Below, piece after piece: positions 1 to 10,952 of a stretch of DNA of 64,000 bases. Both the position numbers and the translations under genes were made by a program. Below the pieces are notes generated by a model. That model did not search any database and was not told the origin of the DNA. It worked only from the letters and a program-made list of their open reading frames with translations. The first letter of the stretch is position 1; every line of letters starts with the position of its first letter. This DNA comes from Phanerodontia chrysosporium (Eukaryota; Basidiomycota; Agaricomycetes; Polyporales; Phanerochaetaceae): contig MJGA01000018.1 of the NCBI GenBank assembly GCA_001910725.1, positions 186,001-250,000 of the forward strand, given 5' to 3'.

Positions 1-485
1 GAGGTCGAACTCGTGCGTGTGCGGCGTGCGGAAGCCCGTGCCGAGCCACGCGAACCCGGCGAAGCGTGCCTGGTGCAGGATCGACAGCCGGGTCATGAAG
101 ACGCAGCCCCTGCGCACGGCGCGCCTGTCAGCACAGAGAACTGCGCGGGGCCGCGCGGCAAGACGCACCAGTCGTGCCCGACGCCGACGACCTGCGGCAG
201 CGCGAGCGCGTCGAGGATGTCGATGATGTCCTGCGCGAGCGCGCTGAGGAGGAAGGCCTTCGGGTCCATCGGCTGCGACGACGCGCCCGCGCCGAGCAGG
301 TCCGGCGCGACGATGCCAAAGCCCCGCGAGCCAAAGTAGGAGACCTGCTTGCGCCATTCGTACGACGTCGAGGGGAAGCCGTGTAGAAAGAGCAGCGTGG
401 GCTTGCCGTGCGCCGCTGGGGTGTAGTAGACGTTGTAGGTAAAGCCCCGGTTGACGGCGAGGGTGCGGTAGTGTGACGGATCCAT
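1..485 (-). CDS. Epoxide-hydrolase-like alpha/beta hydrolase, copy H1 (3' end cut by window)
   Basis: Soluble epoxide-hydrolase-like alpha/beta hydrolase; it should hydrolyse epoxides or related esters in the cytosol, but the substrate is unknown. Exon 1 runs 485-169 and exon 2 109-1, continuing outside the window. The 168-110 intron splits the Gly codon directly after the nucleophile motif, restoring GHDWGC, so the catalytic Asp is present. The oxyanion motif HGFP lies near residue 35, followed by the family motif APDLLGAG. The start ATG at 485 aligns with the starts of three other copies here (5924, 8170, 13916), and exon 1 is 317 bases, the same as in the 8170 copy. The C-terminal half with the catalytic Asp/His pair is outside the window, so integrity cannot be judged. 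Confidence 0.88.
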
Positions 486-1140
486 GGTAGCGTCTGGGAA
501 AGTGAACAGTAGGGTGCCGACGCCTTATATCGCCTTGGATGGGCGCAAAAGGAGCATGCCAGCGGCCCCGATAGGATCTTCAGGAGCAGTCGTCTTCTGA
601 TAATGTTAGTCATAGTTTGAAAGGGCTACGAGCCTGCATGCACCCTGAGCACAGTCCTCGTGACAACATGCAACGGCTTGATACATGGTACGTCACCATG
701 CTACGGCATCTAAGCACTGTAACATGAGCTCACCATCCGCTCGTCAGAACTGAACACTAACCTTAACTTCGTATCGGATAAGCTTTGCGAGGGAGCCAAG
801 TTCGAGATAGTAGCAATATGCTGGTCAGCTGAGGCCCATGATAATCCTCTCATCCCTGTCCCTGCTCGAGTTATGGAACCAAGTCTGCGCAGCCCCCAAG
901 TGACTCTCGGAATGAACAAAGATGACGTAGCCAATTGTCCTAGGAAGCCGAGCGGAGGAAGATCAGGCGAGGGTAACGGGTCTTGGATCGCTACAACCAA
1001 TGAAATCTATAGAGCAAATATTGATGATAAATAGCAGGCGGAATTAGGGTGAGCATTAACTGGAGAGTAGATTATGGAAACGCAGGAGCAAAAGGCATAA
1101 GCGCAGAGGAGACCCGCTCAACCCGCACGTTTGCACCCCT
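486..1140. other. Intergenic, no gene seen
   Basis: Short unrelated open frames only, with no splice-consistent extension. It separates the upstream side of the hydrolase at 485 from the 3' end of the gene at 1141. Confidence 0.5.
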
Positions 1141-2045
1141 CTACCAGTCCTCGTCGCCGTTGTCGTAGCTCTCTACGCGCAGCGTGCTCTCTCCGCGCAC
1201 CTTCTGCAGGCGGAAGCGACGGGTGTCGTACCGTTCGTGCGTCTTGAGGACGCGGCGCAGCGCGCGGATGTGGTGCGGGCCCGAATGTGCCGCGATCGCG
1301 TGCGCGCGCGACCGCCAGATGCACACTGTAGTCCGTACGCCCGTCACTGCATGCGGGGCACTGTCCCAGAATAGGATGAGCTAAAGGGAGCGTTAGCAAC
1401 ATTGCACAGAATTCGAGGGTGGAGGCGTACCCCGCCCTTGAGCACGGCCTCGTTGTGCGCCTGCCTGTCCGACTCGTACAGAGCTGGAAACCGTGTTAGA
1501 TCGCACGTCGCAGGCGCGCGGGCGAACGCACCTTCGCTGCTGCTGCCATCCCGTGCCTTGCTGTACGTCACTGTCGCGTACCACTCCCGCTCCGCCGACT
1601 CCGGGAGGTGCAGCTCGTCCCAGTTAAATGCCTCCTCGAAAGGCGTCTCCGCGGTGTCCTCCGTCACCGGTTGGAAGTGGTGCAGTGCCCGGTGGAGCGC
1701 GAGTGTCGCAGCAGCAAAGTCGGGCTCGTAGATCTTGTAGGGCTGGAAGCTACCCATGGGTTCGAGGATGCGCAGCGCGTGCATGGGAAGGGATACGAGC
1801 GGTGGAAGGTAGAAGATCGGCTTGCTGTACTCCGACGAGTGTGACTCGGGGAGGTAGTGTGGGTCCTGGTGCTGGTACTCGAAGTCCTCCGAGACGGAGT
1901 CGGGGAACGAGGAGAGGGAAAGCTCGACGGAGGACAGTGGCGAGTCTGGAGGAGTGACGAAGGTGTCCTTCTGAAAGGTGAACTGTCCGAGCTTGGCGAA
2001 GACATTAAACTCGGGGGTGGAAGGTGCAATGGTGATGGCGGCCAT
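1141..2045 (-). CDS. UPF0643-like fungal protein, copy X1
   Basis: A 268-residue protein in three exons (2045-1532, 1483-1431, 1380-1141) of 514, 53 and 240 bases, identical to the other three copies. From memory it resembles the fungal UPF0643 group of unknown function; no catalytic motif is evident. The N-terminal half is acidic and Ser/Pro-rich (FVTPPDSPLSSVELSLSSF). The middle carries FYLPPLVSLPMHALRILEP. The basic C-terminus has FWDSAP, VCIWRSRAHAIAAHSGPHHI and ends GDEDW. Both introns have GT/AG ends and a CTAAC branch site. The reading frame stays open through the first intron, but the divergent copy at 20191 shows that it is an intron. The ATG is set where similarity among all four copies begins; upstream frames are 5' leader. 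Confidence 0.85.
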
Positions 2046-2182
2046 GTCGAAGATATGGCTAACTGTAGTGAAGCTTTTTCGAGGAGTTGCTTGGAAGTTT
2101 TCGAGAGGCCGCCGACCAAGGAGGTGTAGATGAGAAGAGAAGTGGATGGGTGAGCTGATGACTAGTCCCACAGCTCGGACGC

Positions 2183-2195
2183 AGGCTTAAGTACT
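2183..2195 (-). promoter_or_regulatory. GTACTTAAG core-promoter element of X1
   Basis: GTACTTAAG lies 140 bases upstream of the ATG at 2045 and recurs at 17455, 20068 and 28072 before the three other copies, at 140, 115 and 140 bases. It is probably the TATA-like element; this is inferred from position and conservation only. Confidence 0.5.
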
Positions 2196-2250
2196 GCCCG
2201 CCACCGCTGCGACTGAGAAGCTATCCACCCCGAAGGCTACCAGCAGTCGC

Positions 2251-2307
2251 GTATGAGTCTCAACTACATCATCGAAAGCAAAACATGCTCACCTCACATG
2301 TCGTCAT
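2251..2307 (-). promoter_or_regulatory. Conserved upstream block of X1
   Basis: Read on the minus strand, this contains GACGACATGTGAGGTGAGCATG and, a few bases on, GATGTAGTTGAGACTCAT. Equivalent blocks precede the other three copies of the gene (17341, 19961, 27961). Similarity to the 17.3 kb copy extends further upstream to about 2400. It could be a shared regulatory site or simply a recently duplicated promoter. Confidence 0.5.
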
Positions 2308-3719
2308 TGAAGCAGCGGCCCGAAGGGCTTGGCCAGCGGGGGACCAACTGGAGGCAGCAACGTATCGCGGCACGCAGAACGTCCTGGCTCGCTGGCGTCG
2401 ACCGAGAAGGCTTCTGAGAGATACGGGTTGCGCTGAAGATCATTCTTGACATAATCCAATGGTCCAGCGAATGCTTATTGTCGTCATTGGCATCTCACTA
2501 CTCTGTGCCGGTGACATTGTAGTTTGCGGTCATCGTGTCCTGCTCATGGTATTCTTTCTGGGGTATAATATCAGATTGGTTCCGCCTTAATTGGACAGTT
2601 TAATACCTGGTAGCGAGATGCTTATGACATGCGAGGCAAATGAGATAGACATCGACAAACATGGTCAACTTGGGGATGGACAAGGTGCGAAAGAACGATT
2701 TCGGACCCGCGCTTCAACTCTCTGGTCGCCTCGGGCGTCTGTGCCCACGTGGGCTGTTCCTCTTTCGTCCGTCATCACTAGATTCACCCACTCGTGCAGC
2801 AGGACTGCGTATGTTCCACCATTTAGACGATTCTCGCCTTAGCTGTGCAACACCACAGATACTCGATGGGACGGCAGGACACGAAAACTCGCGAGCGGGG
2901 TCTAAGGCACAGCACTGAAAGCGCAAAGAGCTCGATGTGAGGTACAAGGACAACCAGGAAGACCCCTCGTACGACCAATTTCCAGATGAATGCACTCTCA
3001 CAGCTGTCAAATAACGGCTATGGAGCAGTGTGGCGAGATGCAAGGCTATCTGAAGACCTTATCAGATGCCGATATATCGTGCAAGCCTATGGGCGCAGAC
3101 CATCTGTAAGGTGGTCCATCATGGTGCGGGGCGATGGGCGGCGTAGTGTAATGTCTCGACAAGGTGCGCTCTTCAAAGATTCATCACGCGCCGGACGTGG
3201 GCGCACTCCCGCCCTGACAGACTCCCGATCTCATCAGCGTTCACAGTGACAATGCACGTATCGTGCACACGCCGACCCAACTTGAAGGGACGGGCCGACG
3301 GCGAGATGCGGAGACAAGGGCGCCGACATATGGGTAAATGTGGCGTGTGCATGTGAAGTGTGATCTGCCGTGAGTACGCGAGGATGCCTGAAATAACGCT
3401 GCTTACATTTATCCACCTCCGGCAGACGCACGCCACCCGGCGTACCGCGCTGCTTGATACGTCTGGTCCGCCGCCCCTCAGCGCAGGCACTCCAGAGCGC
3501 GGTGTGTGTGTGGGCAAGGTGGAAAGCGTGCACGCAAGACTGCGAAAGCTGATCTCCATCTTCCGGAACTGATCCGCGAAATCGGCCCCCGGATGAAGTC
3601 CCTTCCTGAACGTAGGATTCTCCTTCTCATTCTCACCCGGATGAACTACACGCTTGCCGGCAGAGGTGTGGACGACCACTATCTGCTTATAAGCTGAGGA
3701 CCCCGCGCAGCCGCTGCCC
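2308..3719. other. Intergenic between divergent X1 and N1
   Basis: The first 150 bases or so continue the duplicated promoter similarity with the 17.2 kb region. The remainder holds only short open frames that I cannot join into a gene. Confidence 0.4.
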
Positions 3720-5432
3720 ATGTCTACTGCCTTCGGCTCTCTGCTCCAGACCTTCGCCCGCCTCGCCCTGTTCCCTTCCAGATCTCCCAAGCCCGTGACC
3801 ACACCGTTTCCCATGGCTTCGGCGCTGAGCATTCTCGCAACGAACGTTTCCGTCTCTGAGGTCTTGTCGGACTCCCAAGAGAAGGCAGACGTCCGCCCTG
3901 CACATCATGCCAACGACAGCAAGACGCATTTTGTCAACCCGTGGCCGTCATTCCGGTGAGTACACAGCCTGCGCGTACAGCCCGGTGGCCGACCTCTTCG
4001 CAGCCAGGTGCGCGCACTGCGATGGAAGGTAGTCCCTCTGCACCTCTTTCGAGACGCCGGTAATTTCTGACGCCGCCCACTTAGATCATAACAGGCCAAT
4101 GGGGCAAGATGCCTGCGGTCCCGAAGGACATTGCCTCCCTCATCCCCGTACAGACTCCTACCTGGGGTGCTGGTACGCGTCCGGATGCGATCAAAGCGAC
4201 GTGGCTGGGGTGCGCACTCAGTAATATCCTGCTGCACCTTTCTGGCTGACCACGAGACTTAGACACGCTTGCTTTCTAGTTGAATTTCCCGCTCCTGCAG
4301 AGGGTGTGCGCGGCCCTCGTGTGCTTTTCGATCCCGCGCTTTCACACCGGTGCTCACCCTTCTCCTGGATGGGCCCGGAGCGAATCACCCGTTCGTGGTC
4401 ATCCTTGGGCGCCTGCTGCATCATGGACTAAATTTACACACAGCGGTACCATGCCCGATTGATGACATACCTGCCGTTGATGCCATCGTCATATCTGTAG
4501 GTGCGCGACTGCCCACACCTCTGCTGTCTGACCTCTCCCTCCGTCTTTTAGCACAACCACTACGACCAGTGCGTCATCCTAGCCGTCATTGACTCCATAC
4601 GATTGCTGACGCCAGCACGCTAGCACCGACACCGCAACCCTGCAGAAGCTGTTTGCGAAGTACAAGCCCCAGGTTTTTATGCCTCTAGGCAACGGTCCCT
4701 ACCTCGCATCCATCGGTATCCCCGCCTCCCACACGCACCTTCTCGACTGGTGGGATGCCCGGCGGCTCTCGCTCACTCTCGCGCCCGCGGAGGGTACCGA
4801 GGGCGTCTCGACGGAGCTCGTGGTGACCTGCACTCCGTGCCAGCACACCTCGGGGCGAGGCCCGACAGACGGCGGCGCGTCGCTCTGGGCCTCGTGGGCG
4901 GTGTCGATGCCCGCCGCGGCCGGCCAAAAATCGAAGAGCGTGTGGTTCGCGGGCGACACGGGCTACCGCACAGTCTTTGCCGGCGAAGACGAGGCAACAC
5001 TGCCGATGTGCCCTGCGTTCCGCGAGATTGGCGAGCGTGTCGGCCCGTTCGACCTCGCGCTGATACCGATCGGGTGCGTGACTCCGCCTTGACCCGTTGC
5101 CCAAGGCACCCGCTGAGCGTGCTTTGGTCTCGTAGCGCGTATTGGCCGCGCGAGATGTTCTCGGATGTGCACTGCTCGCCAGCGGAGAGCGTGTGCATAT
5201 TCAAGGATGTTCGTGCACGCAAGGCGCTCGCTATGCACTGGGGGTGAGCACACTGTTCTCACCGAACCGTTTGTGGGAATGCGGCTGACAAAGGCCACGC
5301 CGCAGGACGTGGCAGCTCACGACAGAAGATGTAATGGAGCCGCCGAGGCTTCTCGCAAAAGAATGTGCCGCGCGTGGTGTCCCGGAGGAAGACTTTGCGG
5401 TTTGCGGTCTCGGCGAGACGCGATTCTTCTGA
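3720..5432 (+). CDS. NAPE-PLD-like metallo-beta-lactamase-fold hydrolase, copy N1
   Basis: A 422-residue protein resembling N-acyl-phosphatidylethanolamine phospholipase D, which releases N-acylethanolamines from membrane lipids. Nine exons close exactly: 3720-3955, 4004-4028, 4085-4209, 4263-4390, 4444-4496, 4552-4568, 4624-5073, 5136-5243, 5306-5432. All seven metal ligands of the animal enzyme have counterparts: HNHYDH, the His in TPCQHTSGR, the Asp in FAGDTGY and the His in ALAMHWGTW. Family markers [25 protein letters not shown] and LLDWWDARR are present. HNHYD sits on a 17-base microexon. The exon pattern is identical to that of the inverted copy at 14334-16042. The true substrate in this fungus is inferred. 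Confidence 0.9.
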
Positions 5433-5923
5433 CCGTCCAGTCTTGTTATGATTATACTCTGCATGGAGTCCAGTATACTGTAAGTACCAGGTATCTCGGC
5501 AATAATCAATTGGGTCGGCCCTAATCCTAAAGCGTAGATGAAGATACGATACACTCATATATTATGATTTGCTCATGCCCTTTGGCCAGTCGTGGTGTGC
5601 GGTGTGGCTGTTGGCAGCATGACGCTGTGACGCTTTGGGGTGCCCGGGGTCCCACTTAAACCGGCGGCTCCGAACGTAACCGCCCGTTCATTGCTACAAC
5701 CTCAGGCCTTACCGTGGACGCAGTTGGCCTGGTGACCTTGTGTTACCTACACTGGTCAACTCACACTGCCTATATTACTCTTACGTATAGCCAAGCGTAT
5801 CCGTAGGGATCATCAGAAACCGTTCGGAGCCGCTTGCGGAGCCGTTGTCATCTCCCTTATGACTCCCTACGCAGCATATAACACAGGGGCACTGCCCCTG
5901 CAACGAGGAACGTCGAGCACACC
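5433..5923. other. Intergenic between N1 and H2
   Basis: No coding exon recognised. It includes the 3' end of N1 and the promoter of the hydrolase. The equivalent gap in the mirrored arm is 13917-14333. Confidence 0.4.
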
Positions 5924-7112
5924 ATGGCGACACCATCTGGGTACCGTACCATTACTGTCGCCCGCGGGCTCGCGTACAACGTCTATTACACCCCGGCCGC
6001 CGCCTCCGGCAAGTCGACGCTGCTCTTCCTGCACGGATTCCCCTCGACGTCGTACGAGTGGCGCAAGCAGCTCCCGCACTTTGAGGCGCTCGGCTACGGC
6101 GTCGTTGCGCCGGACCTGCTGGGCGCGGGCGGAACCGCGAAGCCGGCAGACGTGCAGGCGTTCCGGCACGCCGCCATGGCGCAGGACATCATCGACGTCT
6201 TGGACGCGCTCGGGCTGGCCAGGGTCGTCGGTGTCGCGCAGGACTGGTGCGTGCCAGTGGGGTGCATGCGTGTACGATGCTGCTGACCGAGGATGGGCGG
6301 AATTAGGGGCAGTGTCCTGCTCTCGCAGCTGGCCGTGCGGCACCAGGGACGCTTCAGCGGCTTCGTGTGGCTCGGGCTCGGCTACCTCCCGGCACAGCCT
6401 GTGCTGCCTCTCGCGGAGGGGCAGACGCCCCCGGGATACTGGGGGTTATTCACGCGGCCAGATGCGGCAGAGCTTATTGAGAAGAACGTGAGTATGGCTC
6501 ATCGGTGGTCGCGTCCGTGCTGAGCGTGTGTGACGCCAGGTGGACAGCTTCATCCAGCTGGTGTACCCCAAGGACCCGTCCTGCTGGTTGACGTGGTTTT
6601 TCCAGGACGGTAAGGCTGCTGAGTGTGTCGAGAAGGGCATCTTGCTCGGACGCGCCGAGTGGCTCTCGGACGAGGTGCGCAGCATGCTTTGTAGCGGAGT
6701 GTCGCATATGCTGAACGCCATATCCACAGGAGTATGATGCGCTCAAAGCCAACTTCCTCTCAAACGGCCTAAAATCCCCGCTCATGTGGTATGTCAGTGA
6801 AGTAGCTGGAGTCAATCGCGAGGACATACTCAGTGAGTCTCTCGTGTGATCGCATTGTCATCGATTGGAGCGCTAATAGCGCTCGACATACAAGACATTC
6901 CTGCGGAAGCGCTACGACTCAACGTACCCGTGCTCTATGTCGGCGCCTCAAAGGATGTTATCTGCCTCGAGTCTGCTACCGTTGAACAGATGGGGAAGTA
7001 TGCGGAGACTCTGCAGACCGCCAGCCTTCCCGCAGGACATTGGCTACAAGTCGAGCAAGCGGACGAGCTGAACAAGATTCTCGGCGATTGGCTAGCCATG
7101 ACTGTCTTGTAA
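5924..7112 (+). CDS. Epoxide-hydrolase-like alpha/beta hydrolase, copy H2
   Basis: A 324-residue hydrolase in five exons: 5924-6246, 6307-6487, 6540-6674, 6730-6832, 6880-7112. The HGFP oxyanion motif is near residue 37. The nucleophile Asp is in AQDWG, where Gln replaces the His seen before DWG in copies H1 and H4. VYPKDPSCW lies in the lid region, the acid is probably in VGASKDVICLES, and the His is in AGHWLQ near the C-terminus. The lid region (about residues 150-230) fits the soluble epoxide hydrolase layout, though the two lid tyrosines cannot be assigned by eye. It follows the NAPE-PLD-like gene on the same strand and is the mirror partner of the gene at 12715-13916. An esterase or dehalogenase role is also possible. 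Confidence 0.87.
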
Positions 7113-8169
7113 CAGGTGACGCACGACGTCGAGCTACTCGTACTCATGAGGAATTGAAGGGGTCCGCGTTCACCACATGTAGTCGATGCCGTATGACATA
7201 GCGTTCTAGGGTCTATCTAGGCGATGCAGCGATCTGCGAAGCCACTACGTACTTGCGCGGGTCCGTACTGACGAGTCTAGGTAAAGTCTCCATGCCTAAG
7301 GTTCTAAGATTCATATGAAGGAATGGTGCACGTTAAGGCGTATTTGGTCATGGCACTGATCTACGTGCAGATCATGCAGACCCTTTCTGGAAGTCGGCAT
7401 CAACGCTGCGCGGTTCCAGGGGGTCTTCCGTACTAGACGCCCTTTGCAAGGCGACAGACCCCGATTCTTGGTATGGCGTCTTTCTCAACCACATGCGTCG
7501 TCGACGGGCGTTGGTTCGTAAACTTCGCTCGGCGAGTAGTTCGCCGGTGCTCTAACTCGACATGCACCGTCTGTCAGTCGTTCATCAGCGGTGAACAAGC
7601 TTTGTGGTTACTACAGTGAGGTATCGTATAGCATGCATGTTTCGTCGTCTGTCCAAACACATTAAGTTCTTTATAGATCTCCTGTTTAGAGCGCGACGAC
7701 CATGAACCAAGCCCGCCACTTTGTTTTACCGAGAGCTCGTGCACTATATACGAGTCATGGCGCCGCCATTAGTGTTGTCATCGTCATCCTCGTGACAATG
7801 AACCGGGTACAATCTCTCCCGCGCTCTACACAGCAGAGTGCATACGGGATACGCAGGTGTGTCTCCTGCAGTTGCGTGTCCATGTCTTCTTTGATGCCTT
7901 ATAACGCCGAGCTAAGCTCATCCAATTGTAGACTTACGATGGCTGCAGCACCCTCGAGCTCTTCCTTCGCCGTTTACGGGCGTGTACGACACAGGGCGGC
8001 ACTGGCACTTGTCATGGGACACACGATCGCGCCTTCTGGTCTTCCGCATGGCATTGACGGCATGTACACTCATGTGATGAAAGTGCTGCATTGATTACCG
8101 CACTTTATGAGGAGTTTCATTGCAGTACAAATATGCACCCGCACATCGGACAGATACAACATCGCCACG
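7113..8169. other. Intergenic between H2 and H3
   Basis: No gene seen. One 130-residue open frame at 7702 has no recognisable motif and no conservation that I can detect. Confidence 0.4.
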
Positions 8170-9342
8170 ATGGACCCCTCTCGCTACCGCGCACTCGCAG
8201 TCTCTCGTGGATACGTGTACAACGTCTACTACTCCCCGGCCTCCGGGGGCAAGCCTACGCTGTTGTTCATGCACGGCTTCCCGTCGTCGACGTATGACTG
8301 GCGCAGGCAGATCCCGCACTTCGCTGCAGCAGGCTTCGGCATCGTCGCACCCGACATGCTCGGAGCGGGTGGGTCCTCCAAGCCGATGGACTCGAAGGCC
8401 TTCCGCCTCGGTGCGCTTGCGAAGGATACGATCGACATCCTCGATGCGCTAGGCCTAGGCAAGGTCATCGGCATCTCCACCGACTGGTGCGTATCTCGAC
8501 TTGAGGTCTGCACGCTGGCTGACCGATGCATTGGGTGCTACAGGGGAGGTGTGTTCCTCTCGCGTCTGTCGATGCTCTACCAGGAGCGCTTCCACGGACT
8601 TGCCTGGCTCGGGATTGGCTTCCGCCCTGCGGACGTCCGCCCGCTTGATCTTGAGCGCGACTGCGACATGTACGCGTACTGGGATTTCTTCCTGCGCCCA
8701 AAGGCCGCGGATACCATTCGCAAGAATGTGCGCATTTACTCTTACTACTGTGAAATCCCTTGACGAAGTCGTGGCACTAGATCGACAGCTTCATGCAACT
8801 TGCGTACCCCAAAGACCCGGATAGCTGGGTGACTTGGATGCTGACCCCCGGCAAGACCGCCGAGTGCCTGGAGAGCAACATTCAACTCGGTCGTTCTGAG
8901 TGGCTCTCCGAGGAGGTACGCATCGCACGAACCTGTCGATGTAGAAGCTACCTCACCGTCCCCAACGTAGGAATATGCCAGGCTCAGGCAGGATCTTCTC
9001 AAATCAGGCGTTGCTTCCGCGCTCCTCTGGTACGCGAATGAAGTGGAGGGCAACGATAGAGAGGAAAATTTCCGTACGTAACCTCCTTTTCGCTCTTGTG
9101 CCAACTCTGAGCCCGGCTGGGCAGAAATCCCGACGGATGCGTATACTATCAGGGTTCCCGCGCTATTCGTCGGCGCATCCAAGGATCCGCTCCTGCGCGA
9201 GGCCGCTGGGCTTGCGCAGATGCGCAAGTACGCCACAGCTCTCCGCACCGCAAGTGTGGACGCCGGGCACTACCTCCATCTTGAACGTGCGGACGAGGTG
9301 AACGGCGTTCTGGAGGAGTGGATCGGGACGATCAAGCTGTGA
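8170..9342 (+). CDS. Epoxide-hydrolase-like alpha/beta hydrolase, copy H3
   Basis: A 318-residue hydrolase in five exons: 8170-8486, 8544-8727, 8781-8915, 8971-9073, 9125-9342. Exons 3 and 4 are 135 and 103 bases, exactly as in copies H2 and H4. Motifs are MHGFPSSTYDW, APDMLGAGGSSKP, the nucleophile in STDWGG (Thr replacing the usual His before Asp), AYPKDPDSW in the lid, FVGASKDPLL and AGHYLH. Catalytic Asp and His are therefore kept, but the nucleophile elbow differs from H1 and H4 and His is followed by Tyr instead of Trp. It is tandem to H2 and has no mirror partner in the right arm, so it was added or lost after the inverted duplication. Confidence 0.87.
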
Positions 9343-9819
9343 GGTGTAAGTCAAATGAGCTTGATGGGTTTTGTAAATCTGTATCGGTTTGAAATCGCGA
9401 GAACGAATGATTCCCGTCGCTCGCTGTCCTCGTGTGGTCGCCCATCCGAGTGTAATAGTCCTTGCACATCAGACATTTATTCTCAGGTGACTATCGAAGC
9501 TTCGCTTGCAGTTAAACAAGAGGGTTGAGCTGTATACTCCTGATGGCAAACTGGGTAGCCAAACATATGCAGTCTGTGGTTGCCTCACGTTGGGACAATG
9601 TACGCCTCCTTATCTGGATGTCGGGCAGTCATTGTGCCGCTACTTCGGATATACATGGAGATACACAGACTGATTCGTATTTCGGCAAGCTGCATCAACA
9701 TGGGGGACTCGAGTGCGTACAAGTACATTCAGAGAAACCAACAGTCGCCAACTTGAGCGCTAGCTACTAGACTGCGTTTCGCTAGGTGCGAGGAACCCGG
9801 TCTAGGCGCAGCCTCAGAG
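9343..9819. other. Intergenic at the mirror axis
   Basis: Nothing recognised. It lies near the axis of symmetry of the flanking inverted duplication. Confidence 0.4.
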
Positions 9820-10952
9820 CTAGGTGTCGGACCACGTGATGTTCTTCAAGGTGATAGCACTGGTGATGGAGATTTCTTGCGCAGTATAGGCTGATGAATC
9901 GAGACAGTCTGTCAGCATCACGATGTAGGACGGGTATGTGTGAGCGCTTACGGATGAACTAGTGCGTCAAGACACGAATAGGGAGACATCAATATATGCC
10001 GTAGAGCGCATGTGTTGCAAGAAAAGAGGGGCGACGTACGAAGGAAGTCCAATCTGTGCTGGTATACCAGCTCTTCATAAACACAATGCTATCGCGATCG
10101 AAGTTGGCGTTGACGCCATCGGGGATGTCAGACAGCTTCTTGTACCACATGGTACCTTCCATATCTGTGAGACAAAGTCACAGTCAGTATGTGTTCTGGC
10201 TATTTTGTGCAGCACGGATACGCACGGAAAGACGCGGAGCTGAGGTCCGAAGGCGCCGGGATCTTCGCTTTCTTCTTCAAAGACTTGATTGTGACGATGA
10301 TGTCGGACTCGTCACTGCGCTTGTCAACGCTAGCAGTGGCGCTTGCCATAGTGAGGTCCTTCCAGGTGGCCGTATGCGTGTAGCCGTCCATGCCGGACGT
10401 GGTAACTACATCTGCCTGAGTAAGAATAAGTGCGGGTCTCTATGAAGTTTCGAACGCTGTGGGCATACACTGTCAACAGCGATGAACTAGAAATTGCGGC
10501 CCGCTTGGGATCAGCATGATTGGTCAGTACGAGCTAATGCGCTCACCTCCGCATGATAGTTCTCAGAGTTCGTCGTGTAGCAGCCAATCCAGAGATAGTT
10601 TTTGCCGTCATACTGCTTGCGCTTGACAAGGTAGGTCACCTCTCTGCCGTCCTTGAGGTCGTTGATGTCGTTGTAGTGCAGAGTACCGGCAGGATCTATG
10701 TGGAAATTAGCCCAGACACGATGGCACAGGCGCGTTTGCACAACGCGACTCACCTTTCCCAATGTACAAGCCATCAGTGAGCTCCTTTCCGATGTATTGG
10801 GCCTCAATACGCAAAGCCTTGGTGCCATGAACGTTGATGTAGAACAACAGCGCTTCCGCTTGGGTCTCCTCGGAATAAGTCTTGGTGAGGAGCGAAGACT
10901 GGGCCTCGACAGCTAGCTTAAGCTGCGCAAGTTTGGAAAGTATGAGCACCAT
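9820..10952 (-). CDS. Unrecognised protein, six exons
   Basis: I do not recognise this gene. A model of 252 residues closes in frame: 10952-10754, 10695-10547, 10415-10226, 10164-10040, 9958-9952, 9908-9820. The first four exons are well supported by donor, acceptor and phase; the last two, including a 7-base microexon, are tentative. The protein starts MVLILSKLAQLKLAVEAQSS and has YVKR-type basic stretches, WIGCYTTNSENYH, a Lys-rich stretch KSLKKKAKIPAPSD and MEGTMWYKKLSDIPDGVN. There is no signal peptide or membrane helix. The alternating aromatic and polar segments suggest a beta-rich fold, which is inference only. It occupies the centre of the inverted duplication and runs towards H3. Confidence 0.55.

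Larger units (their letters stand above)
1141..7112 (+). repeat. Left arm of large gene-scale inverted duplication
   Basis: Order X(-), N(+), H(+). Mirrored by 12715-18507. Corresponding exons have equal lengths in X and N and three of five equal in H. Spacings are similar: X to N start 1675 against 1561 bases, N to H 491 against 417 bases. Intergenic sequence has mostly diverged. Confidence 0.85.

Noticed and set aside
1344..2171. A 275-codon uninterrupted frame as one exon with a longer N-terminus
   Set aside because: Comparison with the copy at 20191 shows that the frame runs through an intron and that sequence before the ATG at 2045 is leader.
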